A stretch of 64,000 nucleotides of DNA, from NCBI GenBank assembly GCA_029204225.1, contig CM055106.1, positions 62,001-126,000 of the forward strand. The letters run 5' to 3'. This DNA comes from Diphasiastrum complanatum. Its lineage: Eukaryota > Streptophyta > Lycopodiopsida > Lycopodiales > Lycopodiaceae. The position numbers and the translations under genes were made by a program. The notes below the pieces were generated by a model, which was not told the DNA's origin, ran no database searches, and saw only the letters and a program-made list of their open reading frames with translations. Below, piece after piece: positions 11,733 through 23,880 of the stretch (the stretch's first letter is position 1; every line of letters starts with the position of its first letter).

Positions 11733-12222
11733 TGTTATGGCCATATTCGGTTAAAGGACCTGGAATAGTCCTAATATGGTAGACCGGCCCTCCACTGTTT
11801 GAGATTATTGGTCACGCCTAGATTTAATTCCAAGTCAAGGCCTGTTGGTGACTAATGACCTTGAGAGGACCCAGACACTCTAATTGAGACATATGGAGTA
11901 GTGCATGTACATGTGACTATTATAGGCATGAGGTATGCATGTAGAGCTGTAACCTATTTATTGTTGACCTGCATGGGGATTGCATGTGCTCATGCATAGG
12001 ATCCTACTCTCTACATATTGAGGTAGTGATTATTTTGTCGATGACTTGGTCTAGGTTACCTGATGAGCTCTTCTCCTCTCGCTGTCACATTGGCATGGCT
12101 TGGGGGCTAGATCCAGGAGGATTCTCTAGGAGGGATCTAGGTTTGGTTGGGTGGTTTTGCTCCATAGTCTCTCTTGTGTTTTCCTATCCTCATCTTAGGG
12201 GTCTTTCCTAGTGGTCTTTACA
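11733..12222 (+). mobile_element. 3' LTR K1 (Ty3/gypsy, chromovirus-like)
   Basis: It begins TGTTATGGCCATATTCGG after a polypurine tract and ends TCTTTACA, about 490 bp. It matches LTR K2 (18719-19190) throughout, including the CATGGCTTGGGGGCTAGATCC block near its end. The TATA-like CTACATATTGAGG lies at the same relative position as CTATATAATGAGG in K2. Confidence 0.8.
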
Positions 12223-12223
12223 G

Positions 12224-12912
12224 AGAGTTTATTGTTGCTTTGTGGACCTCCGCAAAGCATTTGATTCAGTTCTGTGACACTTGCCATTCCTTGGTTTCTC
12301 ATAGGATATCATTGTTGCTATCTCACATTATACGAGAGAGTTTTGGCCAGATTTCATGATGGAGATGGATGGTCTTCATATATTCATAGTTCGGTCGAAG
12401 TAAAGCAGGGATGTCCTTTATCACCCACGTTATCCCTATCCTTCTTTATGCAGATGATGTGGTTTTACTATCTAGTTCAGCTTTAGGACTTCAGCGACAT
12501 CTGGATGTCTTGTATACTTTCTGTCAGATATGGGGGCTGATGGTGAATATTGGTAAGACTAAAGTTATGGTGTTTAACACCAATAGGCAGCATATGAGAG
12601 ACACTATGTTCCATTTTGATGGATAGCCTCTAGAGATAATGGCGTCTTACACATACATGAGTGTTCTCTTTTCTGGCCCATTTATTTTTTTTAGACCAGC
12701 TGCATTGGCTAGGCTTCGCAAGGGACGCTCTACTCTTGTTCAGATGGAGAGGTTTTCCTCTACTTATAATGTGCATGACCCAGACACACGATGTCTCCTC
12801 TTTTCTTTGACTGCTTCTCCAGTGGCATTGTACTCAGCAGAGACATGGCGCCCATGCTTATTTAGAGACACTTGGAGTGACATCTCGTGTTTGCAGATTC
12901 ACATGCTTAGCC
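12224..12912 (+). pseudogene. LINE reverse transcriptase, core and 3' part
   Basis: Across several frames it shows CCFVDLRKAFDSV (RT block A), SVEVKQGCPLSPTL (block B), ILLYADDVVLLSS (catalytic YADD, about 12440), IWGLMVNIGKTKVMVF (thumb) and downstream text ending near MLSRI. It is the continuation of the fragment at 10370. Multiple frameshifts (12270-12440) disable it. Non-LTR RT of this type copies its RNA at the nicked target site. Confidence 0.85.
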
Positions 12913-13430
12913 GGATTAACAACAAACTTGCCCATATAGTCATGTATTAGATCATTCATGAGCATCATGAAGGTGGCGGGTGCATTGATTAATCCAAACG
13001 GCATAACCAAGAACTCATAATGTCCAAAACGGATTTAGAAGGCTATCTTCTGGACATCTTTCTCACAAATCCGTATCTGATGGTACCACTTTTGAGATCT
13101 ATCTTATCAAAAATGGTTGCTCCCTGCAATGCTTCCAATAGATCATCAATCCTAGGCATTGGATATTTGTGCTTTACAGTGATATTATTCAATCCCCTGT
13201 AATCTACGCACATCCAGAAACTACGGGGGAGGCGAAAGGTGAACAACTAGGATAGACATACACCAACCTGAAGTATTCCTCCAACATCTTTTGTACTTCC
13301 TCCTCTTTCAGGCTCATCTTATAAAGAGGCCGAAATACCGTCGGCTTGCCCTTGGAATGAGGTCAATATGATGCTCCACATTTTGTCTAGGTGGCAACCC
13401 CACTGGCATGCTATTAATCAACAAATGTTT
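12913..13430 (-). pseudogene. Ty3/gypsy reverse transcriptase fragment
   Basis: The minus strand encodes MCVDYRGLNNITVKHKYPMP, RIDDLLEALQGATIFDKIDL and, after a frameshift, [20 protein letters not shown]. This is the diagnostic order of gypsy RT up to just before the catalytic Asp pair. Upstream, EEEVQKMLEEYFRLV fits the region before RT. It is truncated at both sides. Confidence 0.88.
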
Positions 13431-13824
13431 AAACTTAGCTCAGATGGATATTTTCAGTTGGTTAAATTAGTAAAATGGTAAGCCACTTTCCAAATTGTCC
13501 AACCTTCATCGATTGGAGCTCATTTAAAAACAAAATATTCTTTCCATTTATGCAACCATTGATCTAGTAAATTAGTGGTTGTCTATGGAGTACTTCCAGC
13601 ATATTATTGGTTTAATGCTTTTATCCTCTGAGTAATCAGTATTCACAGGTCGTTCGGAAGGTGGAACAAGAGACTATGGTGACATCTAAGAAGGGAATTG
13701 CAACGGCTGCAATGAAGGATACTGTGAAGATGATGCATAATTTCTAGCCATGGAAGATAACAAAGCATGCATCTTTGCCATGTGCCTCTCCATATTGTCC
13801 ATGCAAACCTGCACAGGTGGAGGG
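13431..13824. other. Unassigned; ends in a purine tract
   Basis: There is no recognisable coding. The last bases (GGTGGAGGG, 13816-13824) look like a polypurine tract directly before the LTR at 13825. Confidence 0.4.
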
Positions 13825-14449
13825 TGTTATGTCCATGACCAGTACATAGGATTCAATATACTCCTAGTCTTGGATACACGGTATTCCAGTGAAACAAGCT
13901 GTTAGTTATGCCACATCATACTGGACGTGACCCGAAAGTAACTAATATCCTTGTGAGGCACACATTAAATGGAGTTAAGACAAGGTTTGGGACAGGTGCA
14001 TGTTTAGAGTTATCAATAGCATCAGGTTGGTGGACTTACAAACGTAGAGTGCCAAATCTCTCTCACTTATTAACTAGGGCTAGGATTGTCTTGGAATCCA
14101 CAAACCTCCAACACGCTCCCTCTACACACCTCCACCAATTCAATAGAATATTTATGCATAGAGACTCTATTATGGAGGAATCTATGTATAGGAGAGTTAG
14201 GACCTTGCATGTCTATGTGTACAGGTGGTTTATGGCTCTATAATAAGAGGCCAAACTTGCCCTACTCCTCATATCTGTGATTGATTCATTGCCAGACTCT
14301 CACTCTACTTTCATGCTTCCTAGTCCTTGGCTTGGGGGTGAAGCTTCTAGAGTTTGATTGGATGCTTCTACTTGGTTGGGTGATTTCTCCATAGTGTGTT
14401 ATCCATTGTGTTTGTGTTGTAAGCAGGATCTTGAGGAGCTTCCCTTATA
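13825..14449 (+). mobile_element. LTR K3 (Ty3/gypsy-like)
   Basis: This 625-bp unit starts TGTTATGTCC and is followed at once by a tRNA-iMet PBS, so it acts as a 5' LTR for sequence to its right. A TATA-like CTATAATAAGAGG at 14237 is in the same relative place as in K1 and K2. The end shares CTTGGCTTGGGGG and CTCCATAGT motifs with them, so it is a related but distinct LTR. Confidence 0.65.
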
Positions 14450-14450
14450 G

Positions 14451-14462
14451 TGGTATCAGAGC
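14451..14462 (+). promoter_or_regulatory. Primer-binding site, tRNA-iMet type
   Basis: TGGTATCAGAGC is the perfect plant tRNA-iMet PBS, one base after the LTR end. Confidence 0.9.
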
Positions 14463-15230
14463 AAGGCTTACAAGCTTGGAGATGTGGTGCTTTTCATTGG
14501 AGCTTGGTGGAGATCAACTAGTATTCTCATCCAAGAGGTGGAGTCCCAATTTCAATTCGCATGATCCATGTCTCTCTCAATTTCATTGTGGTTTATGGTG
14601 AATTGTGCTAGGAAACCAATTTGTGTTGTTTTGGAGCTTTAGCTTGTGTAACTCAAAACTACTGTAGATCTGAATTTTCCAGCAAGTGTACTTTCATATT
14701 AAAGGTGAAATTAATAATGCATGTTGGATCTTTCCATGATTTAGGATTCTAGGCTTTGTTTTGGTCAAATTTGCTTGTTTTTCATACTTTTTGACACAAA
14801 ATTGATAGTAAGAACCAAAATCCAGCAAGATGAGATCAATTAGATGGTTATAATCCTGTAAAGTGGTTGCATGTGTTGGAGAAAATGTTTCTTGCCATAA
14901 ATTTCCAATTTATCATAGTGAAAAAACCGAAAAAAGGCCAAAAATCATGTTTTTTGCTTCTTTTTTCATAAAATTGGATGGTAGGAGGATGTAGAAACCA
15001 TGTAGAGCTTGTAAAGAGATGAATCATTGTCTTTAGACATTTTCCTTGAAGTTAGAGCCAAGAATTCTAGCAATTGACCTTGTAGAGAGTAAAAAAAGAG
15101 CAAAAATTGACCATTTTTTATGAATTTTGGGGTGTGGATTTCACTAAATCCATAAGGGGATCATTTTGGGTTTTTTACAACATGATTAGTATTCTTTTTT
15201 ACCTTCCTAGCAAGCTATCAAACCTGTAAA
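14463..15230 (+). other. Leader downstream of PBS
   Basis: This is AT-rich sequence with no open frame of note. By position it is the 5' untranslated leader of the retroelement beginning at LTR K3. Confidence 0.5.
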
Positions 15231-15284
15231 TTGATGGGTGGAGGCTTATGTTTCAATTCCATCAAGTTTGTGGCTATTTTGACT

Positions 15285-15500
15285 TCTAGAGTGTATGGAA
15301 TGCATCCCATACTACCAACAGAATTCAAAGTTCCGACGTCTTGCATTAGTAATGAAGAGCGAACGGATGAACACAATAGTCTCCGGGAGCGGATGATATC
15401 TTTGACACAACTGGAAGAGGATCGTCGTCTTTTATTAATCGAACTGAACGAGTTCAAAATAAAAGAAAAGAAATTTTTGATCAATCGATCAAGAAAATAA
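15285..15500 (+). pseudogene. Gypsy integrase C-terminal fragment
   Basis: VYGMHPILPTEFKVPT followed by LRERMISLTQLEEDRRLLLI and a Lys-rich stretch matches the end of gypsy integrase (YG-EAVLPIEFEIPT ... LEEDR). Neither the catalytic core upstream nor the chromodomain or GPF/Y region downstream is recognisable. Confidence 0.65.
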
Positions 15501-17369
15501 AAATTAAACATTTTATGCATGAGTAGGCTTTCGAAGCTAATCATTAACCAGAAAAGATCAGAATGTAATAGTGAACCATGTTAAATGTTCTGTTTAGACC
15601 ACAAGATCAGATGTGGATTTGTGGTATCCATCTGATAGGCATGCCAGTCATCCAAATAAATGGATTCTCCAGTGTTTTGGGAACAAGAGATAATATCCTA
15701 TATGGATTATAGGACAACTAGAGTGGATCTCTAGAATATCAGATGAGGCGGTTAAGGGTTTTCTGGAAGGAAAAGCTGATGGTATGGGACATCAGTAATT
15801 TTGGAAAGAAAATTCTAGGACTGTAAAGATCTGATTACCAATGGAGTGTTTGAGTACCTAGTCATGATACGGGAAAAAAGAAAAACCATTGATAAGTTGT
15901 GGGGTATTTTGGAAAATTTTGAGGTTTAATCTAGATCCCAATGTGGTATCTCATTATTTACAAAATCAGAGGCCCTCAAATCTATTTTCCATTTTTTTAA
16001 TTAATCCTTAAGCTCTTAGTAATTTCTTGAATATAAGAGATCAGACTGGTTTATATGATTCTTTCCAGCATGAAGTTATTCTTCTGAAAGACTGTTATGT
16101 TATATAAATTACTACTTGTGTGAATAGACTTGGAATTCAGATACATTCTAAGGTCAAAGTGTTTCAATTTCATAAATCTAGGATATCTCTGTTGCATAGA
16201 TAGATTCCAGTAGAAGATTGTACTATTACTCGAGTTGAAAATATTTGAAAGAGAAGTCATGTTTGAAATAGAGTGAATCCTTTTATGGAATGCACTTATT
16301 ATTGACTTTTCATGGATTTGGATATTTTCACATATCATCTTTACAATTAACTTTTATTGAAATTGATAATTTTTTTAAAAGAGAGGTGAAGTGATGGGAT
16401 AAAATCTATTTGGGAATTTGTTGAATGCATAGTTTTCACAAGAGAACCAGTTGTGGTATAGAAATGAGATTTGCTTCGAAAGTAATTGCAGATAGATTCA
16501 GAGTAAGATATCTAATTGGAACTTTTTTAATAAGAGGAATTCTCTAGAGATTATGTGGACAATCTGGATCTAGAACATGTTTGAAATTTGAATCATTATC
16601 TATAAGTGGTACAATGAAAGGTCAAAGGTTACTTATTCCATTATGATTGGAATAGGAGTAAGTTTGATCAGGATTTAAGTCTGAGAACTGTATTGGATCA
16701 ACCTAATCTTAGTTTTAGTACTAGGATTAGAGAGGGGTTGATTGATGGGAAGAAATTATGCTAATAGAGAAAATTGGATTGGAAAACTGTTGAGAGTGAA
16801 TTTTATTCATCTCAGAGATTTTCTAGATATGTTATTTACTCATGAGAAATAGAAAATCTTTTGTAGGTGAGTTACAAGATCTCAGTGAGATATGTGAGTA
16901 ACATATGTGGGTTCTGGAGGAATCTGTCAGATCAAAATGTGTTTATGTACTGGGTCATAGTGAGATTATTCACATACGTACATGATTAATCTTGTATGAA
17001 TCTATTGTGTATTCCTAGTTAATAGAGTTATCTAGTGCACTTAACCTAGTCAGTGAACATAAGCATATGATCAAGTACTTACAAATACTTGCGAAGTTAA
17101 CAAATCTTGGTATGAAAGATTTATGGATTAACTTATAAATGATTTGGATAAAGATCTAAATGTGGTGTCATACTGGTATAGTTGAATTCTTCACCTAGAC
17201 ATTTGAGATTTCTGAATCATCGGCGATTAACTTGAGTAGTTGATTAATCCAGAGTGAAGTTAATTGGTAAAATGATCAGTGTGATGTGGATTACAAGAAC
17301 TGATGGTTTTTGAATTATATTATTTGTAAGACGCATGATTAGTGAATCATTTGGTTCATCAGTTAAAAT
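15501..17369. other. AT-rich unassigned retroelement interior
   Basis: This is about 1.9 kb of AT-rich sequence with dense stops in all frames. It lies between a gypsy integrase scrap and the K2 3' interior, so it is probably the decayed or noncoding body of a large non-autonomous LTR element. Confidence 0.4.
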
Positions 17370-18718
17370 TATGTGCATTGGATATACAGTATTCTTGGGG
17401 AAGAGTTTTCCTTAATTAAGGAATAGACTCAGCTCATTAGTGACTGTATCCCAGAGTGCTCAATAGGTTAATGAATGATAATGAATCCGAGAATAATAAC
17501 TGAATTGATATTCAATAGGACTTTGGGTATCTAGATTTTATTCTAGATGATAGTCTAAAAAAAATTTGTAGTTGAAGATGATTGTCATTATCATTTTGGT
17601 ATGCTTTCTGTCTTTAATTACCAGTAGTTGATTTGAATCTCGTACTTCAGTTAAAGAATCATGTTTGAAGAGTATTCCTAAATCCAATATTTTTCTTAGT
17701 GGAAAGATTTTGGAATGACTCTTACTTATCTTGAGTTATGTTGAACATATACTGCAGTATCCTATAAATGATTAAGTATGATTTTGGATTCTAGAAAATT
17801 ATGATTGACGAATTATGCAAATCTAAATATTTATGGTTGACGGATCATAAATAGATACTTAATTATTGTCAAAGGATTATATGGAATTGTGATGATTAAG
17901 TCTTGATCTAGTAATTGAGTGAGAATTTAGATTAGTGTTTTGAATCTCTTTACTCCAGTATTTTAATTGAGAACCTATGGATCTCACAGACATTTTCACA
18001 AGATAAGTATTTTATTTGTGGAGAATTTAATTTATCTAGAGGATTTTTTCTGTATAGTTTATGGTCTGCAAATGCTTAAGTATAGTTCTTCGTTTGATTG
18101 GATCTCCATATATCATAAGGGACAGACAAATCTATTAAAATAGATAATTGTTATTTTTTCTTGCATGTGATGCTAGAAACAGGACTAACTAACTCATTAG
18201 AGTATTCTTGGATACTCAGAGTTGAGTTTTAATCATTTTATATCTTAATGATTCTCCTAGAGATTCTAGTTAAATGAATTAACATATCTTAGAATTGGAT
18301 TCTAAGGATAGTTGTACTTGAAAGCTTTTTATGAATTGTCTGCCAGAGTTTGTGAATGATTTCAAACTGTAATTATTTTTTCTTTAACTTTAATCTCCTA
18401 AGTTAGGTAATATTTCACTCAATGGTTCATGCAAGTGTTTTACATGAAGGTGATATTACTAACTTGTGTTGAGTGTAATCCAGTTTATTAAATATATCTC
18501 TTAGTGTACTTTTCAAACTAGAATTTGTAATCTAGAACAGAGATTAACGATTGGAAATAGGTTTATCTCTGAGTACTTGTTTGATATGAAAGTCAGACTA
18601 AGGATAATGATTTTCTCGGTTAACATTGAAAGTTAAAGGAACTGTTCCTGTAATTCTTTCCTGTTTTGAGGAGCTTCTAAGGATAGAAGTAGTTTAAGGA
18701 GGGAAGAATGTTATGGCC
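17370..18718 (+). mobile_element. Chromovirus-like K2: noncoding 3' interior
   Basis: This is the second copy of the segment at 10463-11732. It has paired TTATG-TTGACG-AT-ATAA hairpins at about 17799-17818 and 17831-17850, and the tract AAGGAGGGAAGAA (18706-18718) before the LTR. Confidence 0.7.
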
Positions 18719-19190
18719 ATATTCGGTTAAGGACTTGGAATAGTCCTGATATGAAGACCCGCCCTCCAATGTTCAAGATTATTGGTCATGCCAAGATTTA
18801 ATTCCAAGTCAAGGCCTATTTCTGACTAATTACCTTGAGAGGACCCAGACACTCAAATTGAGACATATGGAGAATTGCATGTACGTGTGACGGATATAGG
18901 TAGGAGGACTGACTGCATGAAGAGATGTGATCTATTTATAGTTGACCTGCATGGGGGTTGCATGGTTTCATGCACAGGACTCTACTCTCTATATAATGAG
19001 GTAGGGATTCTCCCATCAACATATTGAGTTTAGATTACCAGCTTCTCTCTTCTCCTCTTGCATCACATAGCATGGCTTGGGGGCTAGATCCAAGTTTGAT
19101 CTAGGTTTGGTTGGGCGGTTTGGCTCCATAGTCTCTCTTATTGTGTTCTCCTATCCTCATCTTAGGGGTTATCCCTTTAGGGTTCTTATA
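18719..19190 (+). mobile_element. 3' LTR K2
   Basis: It begins TGTTATGGCCATATTCGG and ends near GGTTCTTATA, about 472 bp. A TATA box CTATATAATGAGG lies near 18988. It aligns with K1 over its full length with scattered substitutions and small indels. Confidence 0.8.
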
Positions 19191-19269
19191 GATGTAGTGT
19201 TAATGTGTAGGGTTACTGGATGTTAGAGTTAGATGTGAATCTTCCATTCATGCTATGAACTGAGATATG

Positions 19270-20830
19270 CTATTGCTCTCACAGGATCGAACCTCTGCGT
19301 GACGACTAACTTCATCTCCTTGATGCTTGGACCTCCTTGTGTCCTTTGGGATCTGTGTGTAGGCAATGCACCCAAACACTCTTAGGTTCTTCAAAGAAGG
19401 CTTGGAGCTTGTCCAAACCTCGTGGGGTGTCTTGTCTGAGAGGGCTTTGGTCGAACATCTGTTCTAGATGTCAGCTGTAGTGGAGACAGCTTCAGCCCAG
19501 AATCTCTTGGGCAACGATGCATGTGCTAGCATACACTTAGCATATTCGACCAGAGTTCGGTTCTTCCTCTTAGCTAGGCCATTAGACTAAGGATTGTAAG
19601 GAGTGATGAATTGCTGCTCAATGCCTTGGCTTTGGCAGTACTGCTTAAACTCGACAGATATATATTCTCCACCGTTGTCTGAACTTAGGGCCTTGATTGT
19701 CCTTGCAGTCTCCTTTTCTGCATGCTCCTTGAAGATTCTGAAGCATCTGAATGCCTTTGATTTTTTCTTTATGAAATACACCATAGTTCTTTTGAAGAAT
19801 TCATCAATAAAGGTTATAAAATACTTGGCATCCTTCAGTGAAGGATTTTTCATTGGGCCACAAATATCTGAATGTACAACATCTAGCAATCCTCTAGCAA
19901 CATGCTGATGGCTTGACTTAAATGGCTTCTTAGTCTGTTTACCAACTAGACAATCTTGACAGACAGATAGCTCGACCTTTTTGCGAGGATAGTCGAGATC
20001 AAGAACAATAGATTGTCTAGACATTCATTGTACAGCAGCATAATTTAAATGACCAAGTCTATAATGCCAAAGTAAACCTTTATTTGAATGAATTAAAGTA
20101 CTGAGAGCCTGACTAGAGGCAGAATAGTAATGACTTAATTTATACAAGTATCCATGCATCTTTTTGAGTGCTAGGATCTTGCTTGTCCTATCAATTACTT
20201 TACACTGATCACATTCGAGTTCTATTCTATGTCCTAGATCTGTGATTCTGCTTACAGAGAGCAGATTCGTGGATAACTTAGGTACATACAGAACTTTAGA
20301 GAGTAGCTTAGATTGATCATTTTCAAAGCATAATCTCACAGTGCCTTCACCTTCAATAGCTTGTGTGCTATTTTTGCCAAGGTGAACGAATTTCTGGGTA
20401 CTGTAATGTGTATAGGACTCAAAACAGCCAATGAGACTAGTCATATGCTGAGTGGCTCCGGAATCCAGGAACCAAGAATTGTCGCCAGATGCTCCTTGAT
20501 GGTTGGTCATGAAGGCATCATGATCTGCTTCTTGAATAGGCTGTGGAGCTTCTGCAGCTGCATTTGCCACTTGACTTGACTACCCTTTGATGTTATTCTT
20601 TTCTTGAAGTATTTGGCAGTCTTGTATTTCGTGGTTGTTTCGTTTGCAATATTTGTAGAACAGTTTTTTCTTTGTCTACGGATTCGACTGTTCCTTGTGC
20701 TGAGCTGGTTTCTGGTCTGACTTTGTTTGTCGCGGGCCTTTCTTCTTCTTCTGCTTTGTCGTGCTCTTGTTGGTGTATAAGGCATGAGAATCAGCTGAGT
20801 ATCAAGAGGCAAATATTTGGGTTCTATTTG
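19270..20830 (-). pseudogene. Copia C gag end, protease and integrase
   Basis: Minus strand, 20830 to 19270. A gag knuckle with its first Cys changed to Tyr (YKYCKRNNHEIQDC) is followed by protease WFLDSGATQHM, VLYVPKLSTNLLSV, the integrase zinc region (LLWHYRLGHL ... CQDCLVGKQTKKPF), and the core with HSDICGPM and SSDNGGEYIS. ANGLAKRKNRTLVE-like and KTPHEVWTSSKPSLKNLRVFG blocks follow. A stop falls after NYAAVQ (20022) and others lie downstream. RT is absent. The copy is dead but comparatively young. Confidence 0.92.
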
Positions 20831-21043
20831 TCAATCCAAATATGCTTCTTCTATCTTAGAAAAGTTTGAATGAAAGATTGTAAAGGAGTAGATACTCCTA
20901 TGGAGCAAAATGTGAAAGTCTCTAATAGTGATGATGAAGCATCCTTTGAGGACATCACACTATATAGAAGACTTGTAGGCTACCTAATTTATCTTACTAT
21001 AACTAGACCTGATCTAAGCTATAGTGTAGGTAAGCTAAGCCAA
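20775..21043 (+). pseudogene. Copia RT/RNase H linker fragment
   Basis: QSKYASSILEKF, then after a frameshift MKDCKGVDTPMEQN, YRRLVGYLIYLTITRPDLSY and SVGKLSQ. This is the block between copia RT and RNase H. It is cut at 21043 by LTR Y1. Its 5' end meets copia C, which lies on the other strand. Confidence 0.88.
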
Positions 21044-21861
21044 TGTAGGGTCAAAGATCTCGTGTAGTAGTAGCTCTCCCGCCTATCAACAAGGGTTAGA
21101 ACACTGGATAGGTGCCTAACTATGTATAGATGCTACTTTTAGTTAGTTCTCAACTTTTTCTCTAACTCTATCACCACTAACACTACACACCCCTAACTCT
21201 ACTCCGCTAAACTAACCTTCATCTTGATTTTGGGTGAAAGAGAAGAGAAGAATAGAAGAGGTTGAGAGGAGAACAGAGAAAGAGAGAGATAGAGAGTTAG
21301 AGCGAGAGTGGAGGTTAGCTCAAATGCTCATTTTACTTGCTAAAGGAGAAACAATAGCTATGGAAACCAAGAAAGCATATACTTGAAAGCAAATAGAAAG
21401 CAACAATAGCAATAGCAAGCATTGAATAACAAATGAGGATGCCTCTCTTCCAAAAATGGTAGAGTTTCCTCTTTCACATTAAGCATGAAAAATAGAGTAC
21501 ATGAGGTGTCTTTTTATAAATGGGGAAGGCCCTTGCCCCAAAATACTATTGGCTAATATGTACACTAATCCTATTCATCCATCTTGGACCCGACTTAATC
21601 CAAAGGTCTCAAAAAAGTACATTGAATTTATATGATTCATGTGAGTCTCCATTTGGACCCAACTCTAAAATAATAGACTTCCAAGTTTAAAATGACTTTG
21701 GGCCTTAAGTTCTATTTTAATTACAAAGGGGCCCAAGTCTATTATTCTCAACTTGTGTGCTCATTGGGCCATGGACTTATACGCGCAGGATGCCATGCCC
21801 TCGCAACACATTTTATTGGCCGATATTATTTATTTACAATATATTGGGAATACCCCCAATA
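21044..21861 (-). mobile_element. 3' LTR of element Y1
   Basis: This 818-bp LTR runs TGTAGGGTC...CCCCCAATA and matches LTR Y2 (56742-57555). On the minus strand it has TATA-like TTTATAAAAAGAC (about 21512) with a partly decayed ATGATTCATGTGAG palindrome about 120 bp upstream. It also has a GA-rich patch around 21240-21300. It interrupts a copia RNase H-linker fragment. Confidence 0.85.
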
Positions 21862-21904
21862 GGACCCACGGCCTAAAAGAGTGTCGGTCCCTCGGCACTC
21901 TGCC

Positions 21905-23880
21905 GATTTAGTATAAAGTCTTCTTTGCCCGCCTTTGGTGGATCAGGTAGCTAGTGACATCTTCCATGAAATTGATTATGTCCAGCTTCTTCAAGTCCTT
22001 AGGCATGTGAAGGGACTTGTGGACTCCTGTTAGCCAGTTTTGGTCGACCCACGCTTGGAATCTGCGCATCCAGGAATCGCCAAGAAATGTGGCTCGGTAG
22101 TAGACTCAAGCGACAGAAGCTGATCTTCCACTTTCTCGGAGGCTACCGCCTTATTTGGATCAAAGAATAGGGGGGGGGGAGAAAATTGTCTCACTTTGTT
22201 TCGATTTCCATTAGATGCTCTAGGTCCCGGGCGTAAGTGGCTACCATGCGGACTGTTGGGTCAGGGCAATTGAAATATTTATTAGAGAATTGGATGAGAG
22301 CCCTTCGGGCGTCTACATCCGTATCCCAACCGTGCTCTAAGGAATGCTCGGCCAATTGTAGTTCTAGATGGCAATCTTGTCCAGGGGAGTGCCGCATTCC
22401 ACCCATTTTGATCGTCGTGTGCATGGTAGGAAATGCGCGTTCACCTATAACTATTGTGGACTTGTCACGTAGGCCCTGATGGCCGTAGGGTCCCGTTCAA
22501 AGAGCTCTGACGCCAGTCAGGCTGTGGTTGGAGGGCGGGCAGTGCTTGCAGCTCGTTTCCTTTTAATGTTTGTGCCAGAAATGAGATCTGCCAACCGCCT
22601 ATTGATGACTTTTGGGGATATTTGGCTAAAAATTCATTGATTTTATCCTCCACAGACTTGGGGCGTCGGAAGGCCCGGTTGGCAGATATGGTGCATGAGC
22701 GTCTTGATGAGGAGGCTTGTCCTTACTCGTGGCTATGGCTGGGACCTGTGTCTTGGCCTTAGTCCCGTGTTTCAGCACCCGTATCAGGAGGTCCTTGGTC
22801 TTGTCCACCTAACCCCTGATCTTGACTTATTGTCCCTGCTGCCTCTTGGCCTTGGTCCTGGCTCATACTTGCATGTGCAACATCAAAAAGAGGTGGCGTT
22901 GGAATCACCACTAGGGTTGGTTGAGTCTTCTTCTCCATGAATTGATGGCAAGTCTTGAGGGCTTGTTTGGCATGGGCTTGTGAGTTGCGCTTGTCCGGTA
23001 TTTGTCAAACTCCGCCTGGTAGCTATTCAGAGTTTGGTTATACACCTGCACCTGATGCCTGAAGAGATTCATCTCTGCTTGAGAGAGTGGCCTTGAATCA
23101 AGTGTGTGTTGAGCTAACCAGACGAGTTTTTCACTTTGTAGGGTTTGCACATCTACCCCCAGGCGTGTATTCTCTGTTTCATAGATCTGTAGTTGCGTCT
23201 GGAGGGGAGCAAGCTGTTGGAATGCTTCAGATTGAGGCTCTTGCACCTTTGTGGAGGAATTTGTCAACGCTCTGGAGAGGCTCTGGATATACTGGTTTAG
23301 GCCATCCTCCTTCTGCTGCAGCTTGGTGATCTCCCGGCGCCCGTCTACTTTGTGTTGTTGAGCTATAAAGAGCTCTTGTTATAGCTTAGTGATTTCTGCT
23401 CGCAACTGGGTGTTGTTCATTGCCAACTAGAGTACCCGGCTGTCCAATGAGGCCCTGGATACTATCGCATCCTGGATGTATGTTCCCAAGGCTTGGTATG
23501 CTATCATTAAATCCGTTGGAGCAGTTGGTACGTTGGCACTAACATGGGCTTGTGTGGTAGTGCCCCGATGACTGGTACAATGCCATCGTCGTTGTTTTTG
23601 ATGAGGTTCTCTGGTGACCGTCTGTCATCTGGGGCAGTGAGATCTCCTCGATCTGGTGATGGAATGAAAATCGTATGCACAAATGCATCATCAGACAACG
23701 GTTGGTTGCCCTCGGCAGTCTTTGATGGAGAAATGGGAGGTGTGGGAGAAACAGAAGTGGAAACAGGGGTGAGGACAGTTTGTCCAGGAATGCCAGTCAT
23801 ATGGCATCACCGTGGGGCCAGGGAATCCCAAGAAGGACTCCACTACCTGACTTAGCAACGTGGACTGATTCTGTCCTTGC
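21905..23880 (-). pseudogene. Element Y1 extra ORF (coiled-coil protein)
   Basis: The minus-strand coding ends 44 bp before LTR Y1. It is homologous to the Y2 protein at 57602-59455. From the N end: a Pro/Ser/Thr-rich segment with GNQPLSDDAFVHTIFIPSPD and ENLIKNNDDGI; a heptad-rich segment (LAPLQTQLQIYETENTRL, LSQAEMNLFRHQVQVYNQTL); a basic linker; and a C-terminal domain with NCPDPTVRMVATYARDLEHL and the tail RRAKK. Many frameshifts separate these blocks. I recognise no known family. Position before the 3' LTR matches env-like or accessory ORFs of plant gypsy elements. Confidence 0.7.

Noticed and set aside
23544-23855. Plus-strand frame over the Y1 N-terminal region
   Set aside because: The minus-strand reading is conserved with Y2; the plus-strand reading is not.
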